The notes under the pieces: generated by a model | What the model saw: the letters and a program-made list of their open reading frames with translations, nothing else | Told to the model about the DNA's origin: nothing | The model's database searches: none | DNA from: Castanea sativa | Taxonomy: Eukaryota; Streptophyta; Magnoliopsida; Fagales; Fagaceae | Reading direction: 5' to 3' | DNA length: 64,000 bases | NCBI RefSeq assembly: GCF_040712315.1 | Contig: NC_134018.1 | Coordinates: 1,984,001-2,048,000 of the forward strand | Program-made: the position numbers and the translations under genes | In this document: piece after piece, positions 58,626 to 64,000 of the stretch | How the letters are laid out: each line of letters begins with the position of its first letter | Numbering within the stretch: position 1 is the first letter of the stretch

Positions 58626-59117
58626 TGTATGTATACATTATCATGGACTTCCTCTTATACCTAAGACTGTATGTGAGTGTGGCATTGCTGATCAGTAGCA
58701 GCCAAATTAAAGGAACTCATTGTGAATGATCAAAAATTTATCTGAAAGCTGATGGACCTGTTTAGAATCTGTAAAAACTTGGAAAATATTGATTGTCTTC
58801 ACTCCAGTCTTCCAAAGGTCCCTCCTGTCTAACACCATCTTAATTTTTTACTTGAGCACGTTATTTTTTCTTTGTTAAAAGATGAAAGTACCTTTATTCA
58901 GGAAATGTTTGCTAGGTTGAGATCTTTCACATCAGAAAGTTTGAAACCTTATTCTTGGACTAGCTTTTTGGGCTTGAAAGACCTGGAATGTTATGGTTTA
59001 GAGTCTAGACCTAAGCTTGAAGCTGACTGTGATGAGTGGTTAATAATTCTCCATGTCATGCATAATTTTTTTTTTAATACACAATATGCAGACACGATCT
59101 TGACCAGGAAGATCTGA
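58626..59117 (+). pseudogene. SMEK/PP4R3-like pseudogene fragment, copy 2
   Basis: Reads LPLIPKTVCECGIADQ, stops, ELIVNDQKFI, KLMDLFRICKNLENIDCLH, an HHLNFLLEHVIF segment, then SLLKDESTFIQEMFARLRS. From memory the order matches the protein phosphatase 4 regulatory subunit 3 (SMEK) family, with intervening stretches missing. It carries several stops. The following GLKDLECYGLESRPKLEADC segment is not SMEK-like, so the locus may be chimeric. No splice structure was recognised; a deleted retrocopy is possible. Confidence 0.6.
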
Positions 59118-60539
59118 AAGTGAACCTCTTTAACGAAGATGTGAATGCTTGATAATTGGAGATACTTTCTCAAATGGCCAATCAGCACCTTAATCTGAAA
59201 GCACTGAAGTTCAAAAAGTTTATACACTTTTAGAGGATGATTGAGGAATTCAGATGAACGGTTAAGATTGTAGGATTTGGTAGGTGAGATTCAAGAGTAT
59301 AGCTAAGGATGACTAGTAGTTTTTGTGAAACTTTATGGTAAAGTTCAATTTTGTATGTAAAAAGTTGTGATTTGAAATGTCACATTGGTCTTTGATTGTT
59401 CAAGTCTATTTTTTTGGCTTGGCCGTGTACGTAGGAGTTGGGACAAAAGGGAAAAAATTATTAGGCCCATTGGATGGTGATCTATCTCTTCTCTCTGAAA
59501 CAATTGTGGGACATTCTCATTTGAGAAAATGGACAAAACAATTTTTCGTAAACGCGCGTGGGAGCAAAGACCAACGTGATAATCGTTCGTCAAAGTTGGA
59601 CAAAAGTCATATACTTTTCAAATTGTTATTTTTGTGAGTGACTCTAATTAAAGTATTAATATTTAACTCCTTTTTTTTTTTTTTTAACATTTTAATGCCA
59701 TGTTTAGATGGAATGAGATGGGAGGAGAGGAGAGAAAAATTATAGTTCATTATAGATTTATGTTAATTCAAAGAGGGTTTAATTTTGGAAAACATTTCAT
59801 GAGTTTTAAATTAGAGCTTGAATAAGTCTGAAGTATTGTTTATTATATAGCTTTATGTTAGTTCAATTTAGAGATTTAATTCCTATAAAAAAAACTTAGA
59901 GATTTAATGAAGTACAAATTGCAATAATTTGAAATGAGATGATGTATAATTTATTTAGTTTAATTTAAAATTAAACTCAAACTTTGCTAGGGCTTATAGT
60001 ATAATTATCCTTATTTATCCCTAATCAATACTTTGATGGCATTTTTTTCTTTTCTTTTTTTGTTTGAGGGTTCTCAATTTGTTCTTAATTAAGTCTCAAG
60101 TGCAGTTTATTATACAGCTTTATGTTAGTTCATCTTAATTGAGATTCAATAAAAGTACAAACTGCAATCATTTGAAACAAGACTATGTGATAAGATACAA
60201 CTTTTAGTTTGATTTAAAATTAAATTCAAACTTTAGTAGGGTTGATCATATACTTATCCCTGTTCTTCCCTAATCAATGTGTGCAGTACATGCATATATA
60301 ATTACATAGCTTATAACTCTACGATTATGATATGAAAGAAGTTTTTTCACATTAGTGGTTTAACCAATACTTGGAATACTAGCAAAGTCCATATTGCAAC
60401 AATCAGGGCATTACATTCATGAAACAAAAAGATGGGGAAATTGACTATTCCTTTTGCACTGAAGCATCAAATTCCTCAACATACATGATTGTTTAAACAC
60501 AAAAAAGAAAAAAAAGAGAGCAAATTCTCGGCTCATAGA
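59118..60539. other. spacer in segmental duplication copy 2
   Basis: Paralogous to 39270-41680. No gene. Confidence 0.5.
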
Positions 60540-61170
60540 TCACATGATGGAGCAGAAACTTGGAACAGGATCATAGACTTCACAGAACATGGGAACTGGT
60601 GAATATTGATGGAACACTAGCACATGTTCTTCAGGATTATTTGGATTCTTATCCTCCTTTGGCTTTTCTTTCTCTTCCGCCTTCTTTTCTTTCTCCTTCA
60701 CTTCTTCAACGCTCAAAATGGCGGCACCATAGGAAAGCTTCTTCCTCAATGAGCCGGTCAAGTTAGCGGAGTGCACACCTTCGCCAATCACCACCAAATG
60801 ATCTTTATCAGACCCTTCTACTGCCACTGAGATCACACCTGTAGAATCAATGCACATTATACACAAGTTCCTTAGCATTGGTTTCTCAGAAGCCCAAATA
60901 AAAATTGAGTGTTTGATGCTAACCATAAGTGTTGCTAGCAATCTTCATGGCCTTGATTCTGCATTTTTCACAGTTCATTTGCACCCGGATAATAATTTTT
61001 TGCTACATGCACCATAAAATAAAAGGCACAGTAAGTAATTAATTTCTAAAATATACCAAAGCTTTATAAATCTAGAAGAGAAATTGTTTATAAATCTAAA
61101 AGGCAAATAAAGCTTCAGAAAATTTGCTTTTGGTGCAATCATCGTGAAATTTACAAGGGTTTACCTTCAT
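60540..61170 (-). CDS. HIPP, CSIM type (60.5 kb)
   Basis: Exons 61170-61165 (ATGAAG), 61002-60924 and 60838-60540, giving 127 residues. The metal loop is intact (QMNCEKCRIK). Exon 3 gives VISVAVEGSDKDHLVVIGEG, VHSANLTGSLRKKLSYGAAI and SVEEV, then a Lys/Glu linker (KEKEKKAEEKEKPKED) and YDPVPSFCSIM. It is the paralogue of the truncated 41.7-kb copy and shows its ancestral state: Cys in the loop and a full CaaX box. No inactivating change is visible. Confidence 0.9.
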
Positions 61171-61262
61171 GTTTTGGAGGAGGAAAAAGCAACGTAGCGC
61201 ACTCTATGAGAGAAGTCTGATGGGCTTAAACTGTGTTAACGGGGAGAGAAATTGTAGAGCTA

Positions 61263-61274
61263 TATATTTATATA
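61263..61274 (-). promoter_or_regulatory. TATA box of the 60.5-kb HIPP gene
   Basis: Minus strand TATATAAATA about 95 bp upstream of ATG. Confidence 0.6.
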
Positions 61275-61395
61275 GCTTTGTGGAAAATATACATGCAATA
61301 CGTAAGCACCAATAATACATGAAGTGCTCCAAGAAAAAAACTTCTTCTAAGTAAGTATGTGGGTGCTACGGTTCTTTCAATATGGCCATTATTTT

Positions 61396-61767
61396 GGGGA
61401 AAACGTGCATTTGCCTCTAATTGTAAAACTATGGAGTAAAATATTTCTATTTTGAAACTATTTAGTAAAATGTTTCTATTTTTTAAACTTGATTTTAAGA
61501 AAATCGAGTTTTGTGTAAAACTCGATATTTTCAAAAATTGAGTTATGTATATATTTTTAAGTGCAACTCAACATTAACAATGTCAAGTTTTACTTAAATT
61601 TTATAAAAATTTAAGTGGTAAAATATGATTGCTAATATCGAGTTTCACCTGTAACTCGATTTTGTTAAAATTGAGTTTCAAAAACAGGGATATTTTGTTA
61701 AATAGTTTCAAAATATGAACATTTTGTTGCATAGTTTGTAAATTAGGGATAAATACCCATATTCCCC
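61396..61767. mobile_element. Mutator-like MITE, 372 bp
   Basis: Ends GGGGAAAACGTGCATTTGCC and, inverted, GGGGAATATGGGTATTTATC. The flanking 9-mers CATTATTTT and CACTATTTT differ at one base. The paralogous site near 42975-42990 lacks it. It has AACTCGATTTT motifs like the element at 48409. Confidence 0.8.
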
Positions 61768-61776
61768 CACTATTTT

Positions 61777-63334
61777 GCATTACAACTAAATCGTACAACT
61801 TTATCAAGTGAATACAGGGTTCAAATTAAATCAGAATATACTTCCGCATCGTGATTAGAAATTAAATTCAATAAGAACACTATATAAAAGAACCTATTAT
61901 GCCTTCTAATAATATCGCATTAGATTTTTGCAAATTAAATATTAGGAGGTAATACACATAATCACATCCCATTAAAAATCTACTACCTCTTATAATCGAA
62001 GATTAAAACCCAAAGTAAGCTTAATTCTGTTACATGATGAGATGCTGCTGCGCTGAAAAGCCACGAGACTGGACCTACCATACGTGTCATTTGGGAACAA
62101 ATGAATCAAACCCTCTCAAAGAGAAATATTTGGAAAAATACTACAGATTCTATATTTCTATTATAAACATTCTTTCACATAAGCTTAAAGTCCACAGAAA
62201 GTGTGACTTGAAATTCACGATTTCTTAGACTTCAAGTCACAATTCTGTGGACTGTAAGCATATGTATAAGAATGTATTTAATAGGATGTGTATAACTACC
62301 TAAATATGAATAGTTGTTTTGCGTGCTGTGTGGGAACCATATGATGGTAAATATGAAACTGTGAAGCATAGTTTCTTCATTAGGTTCAGTACAAAAACAA
62401 GCATCAAGGGCCTATTTGGTGTGTAATTTTAAACAACCGTTTTTTCAATGTTTAAACACTGAAAACTATTGTAAAAAATATTTTTAAAAAAAATATATAT
62501 ATATATGTTTAGTAAGAGTGTTTGATTAAGAATGTTCGAGTTACAGGTCTTAATTTAGGTTGTTCAAACATTGTATTTTGAAAACACACTAGAGCATATT
62601 TTAGCTTTTGAATAGCATTACTCAATGATATTGTTGTAAACATTTTGAAGATTATGGGACCACTAATAAGACAACACATACTCTTTCTTTTCTCCACCCT
62701 GCATGATTTTTTTTCTCTCCTGCACAAAAAACTAACTCTGTGACCCCCCCCCCCCCCAGCGGCGGGACGGGGGCCACCTGACTTGAAGAGTTTCAAAACC
62801 TGATCTTTCGCCCATCTAGCTTCATATATGGTTTCATATTTCTCTTATATTTGTTAACCAATCAAATTGAAATTTGGTCTAGGGATTGAACCCAAAACTT
62901 GAGATTCTAAACAAAATATTTCAAAATATCAAAGTGCCATAAAACCCATACCACCACTAATAACACCACTTTATTGTCTATCATTAATAACTTGTTACGC
63001 TAACAATTGCGAAAAAATTCGTGAGAGTTGTGTTATGTTGTTATGAATGCAAGCTTACTTGTCAAAAAACGCGGAAAGACTATCTCTACGTACGCCCCAA
63101 AACCAAAAGGTCCACCCCTTCCATAGAAAAAAAAAATCCACAACTTCCTCTCAAGTCTCAGCCCCTCCCAGGTTTAATCCTCCAATCCACTACAAATATT
63201 GTCTACTATATATTATCAAGAAATAAAAATGTTTTCTAATTCCTATATGTCTATTTTTTAGAAGTGATCAAATATCTCCTAACCAACTTCTAAATATTGT
63301 TTATTTTTCCAATTCATTTTCAATAACTTCCAAA

Positions 63335-63368
<34 letters not shown>

Positions 63369-64000
63369 TTCAAATGAATTTATTTATTTTTCTTACTATT
63401 ACCAAATAACAAGTTTAAATTTCTTATATTTAGATTAATCTTTTGAGAGGATATATTTATGACTGTATATTAATTTCTTTTATTTATAACTTTTACTAGT
63501 ATGAAGTTAATAGAGAAATCTTAACATTTGATGCATTCTATCATTCTTAATAGATTTTGCAAGTGGACATATTTATTCTTTTTAACAACAGCAAGAAGGT
63601 AATTGGCAACTTTCTTTTAATATAATATCATAAGAGTAGGAATGTGGTTGGTTTCCTATTTTCTGTCTCTACTCTGTTTTCCATCCTTATCTTTTGCCCC
63701 TGCCCTATCCTCACTTTGGGGCAGTTTTTTCTTTTTATTTTTTTCCCACCCATAGTTGGTACCCACAGACACCTGCCCTACCCCACTCATTATTCTTCTC
63801 CTTCGATTAATAATTTATTAAAGAATTAAGTTCTAAGACTACAAAACTATCTAATAATACAATAATTTAAGTCTTAAAAACCATTAAAACAATTCAAACA
63901 TATATAGAAATATAGCAACTAAAATTATAAACATGAAAACATAAAAATCAATAATACAACACCCAAAAAATTCATAAAATTTAAAGTTTGAAAATTAAAG
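61777..64000. other. gene-free 3' part of the window
   Basis: Paralogous to 42990-44170 up to about 62800. It contains a C run near 62744-62757 and a (TTA)n tract near 63342-63365. No gene is supported. Confidence 0.5.

Larger units (their letters stand above)
58626..62800. repeat. segmental duplication, copy 2
   Basis: Paralogous to 36399-44170. It lacks the 2454-bp solo LTR and the Harbinger-type MITE but has a Mutator-like MITE at 61396. Confidence 0.85.

Overview
This is a plant nuclear window, AT-rich and dominated by transposable elements. The repeat families and the gag type remind me of Fagales (oak, chestnut, beech), but that is inference from memory. The only host genes I can support are a cluster of small three-exon genes for heavy-metal-associated isoprenylated plant proteins (HIPPs). 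Each has a 6-nt first exon (ATG AAG), a 79-nt second exon carrying the HMA metal loop, and a third exon carrying the rest of the HMA fold, a variable tail and a C-terminal CaaX box. Two subfamilies are interleaved: one ending CAIM with Tyr/Pro-rich tails (plus strand near 7.1 and 15.1 kb, minus strand near 31.7 kb) and one ending CSIM with Lys/Glu-rich or acidic tails (minus strand near 41.7, 49.2 and 60.5 kb). Broken copies lie near 1.0, 9.0, 18.0, 45.8 and 56.5 kb.

Layout. 1-16042: two nearly identical 8.0-kb tandem units, each with a truncated minus-strand HIPP pseudogene, a pol-less LTR retrotransposon (with its own TSD and a nested solo LTR) and a plus-strand HIPP gene. 16043-24850: an older, diverged tandem block with a deleted HIPP pseudogene, an 805-bp solo LTR, an endogenous pararetrovirus fragment and a foldback element. 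25-31 kb: gene-free, with a SINE and a C27 tract between direct repeats. 31.7-32.9 kb: an intact CAIM gene with a promoter block shared with the 7 and 15 kb genes. 33.4-36.3 kb: a higher-order repeat and a hAT-type element that captured a GIP1-like exon. 36.4-44.2 kb and 58.6-62.8 kb: a segmental duplication pair, each with a SMEK/PP4R3-like pseudogene fragment and a CSIM HIPP gene; element insertions in one copy are recognised from the empty site in the other. Between them lie a Helitron, a Mutator-like MITE, the 49.2-kb HIPP gene, a hairpin element, a decayed Ty1/copia element and another HIPP relic.

The HIPP proteins should be small cytosolic or membrane-tethered metal-binding proteins: the MxCxxC loop binds soft metals and the CaaX cysteine is prenylated. 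The cluster shows gene birth by tandem duplication and decay by frameshift, deletion and nonsense mutation. One copy (41.7 kb) has lost both a metal-loop cysteine and the CaaX box while keeping an otherwise open reading frame. I see no operon-like pathway, RNA gene or CRISPR array. All exon structures are inferred from sequence and paralogue comparison; none is supported by transcripts here.
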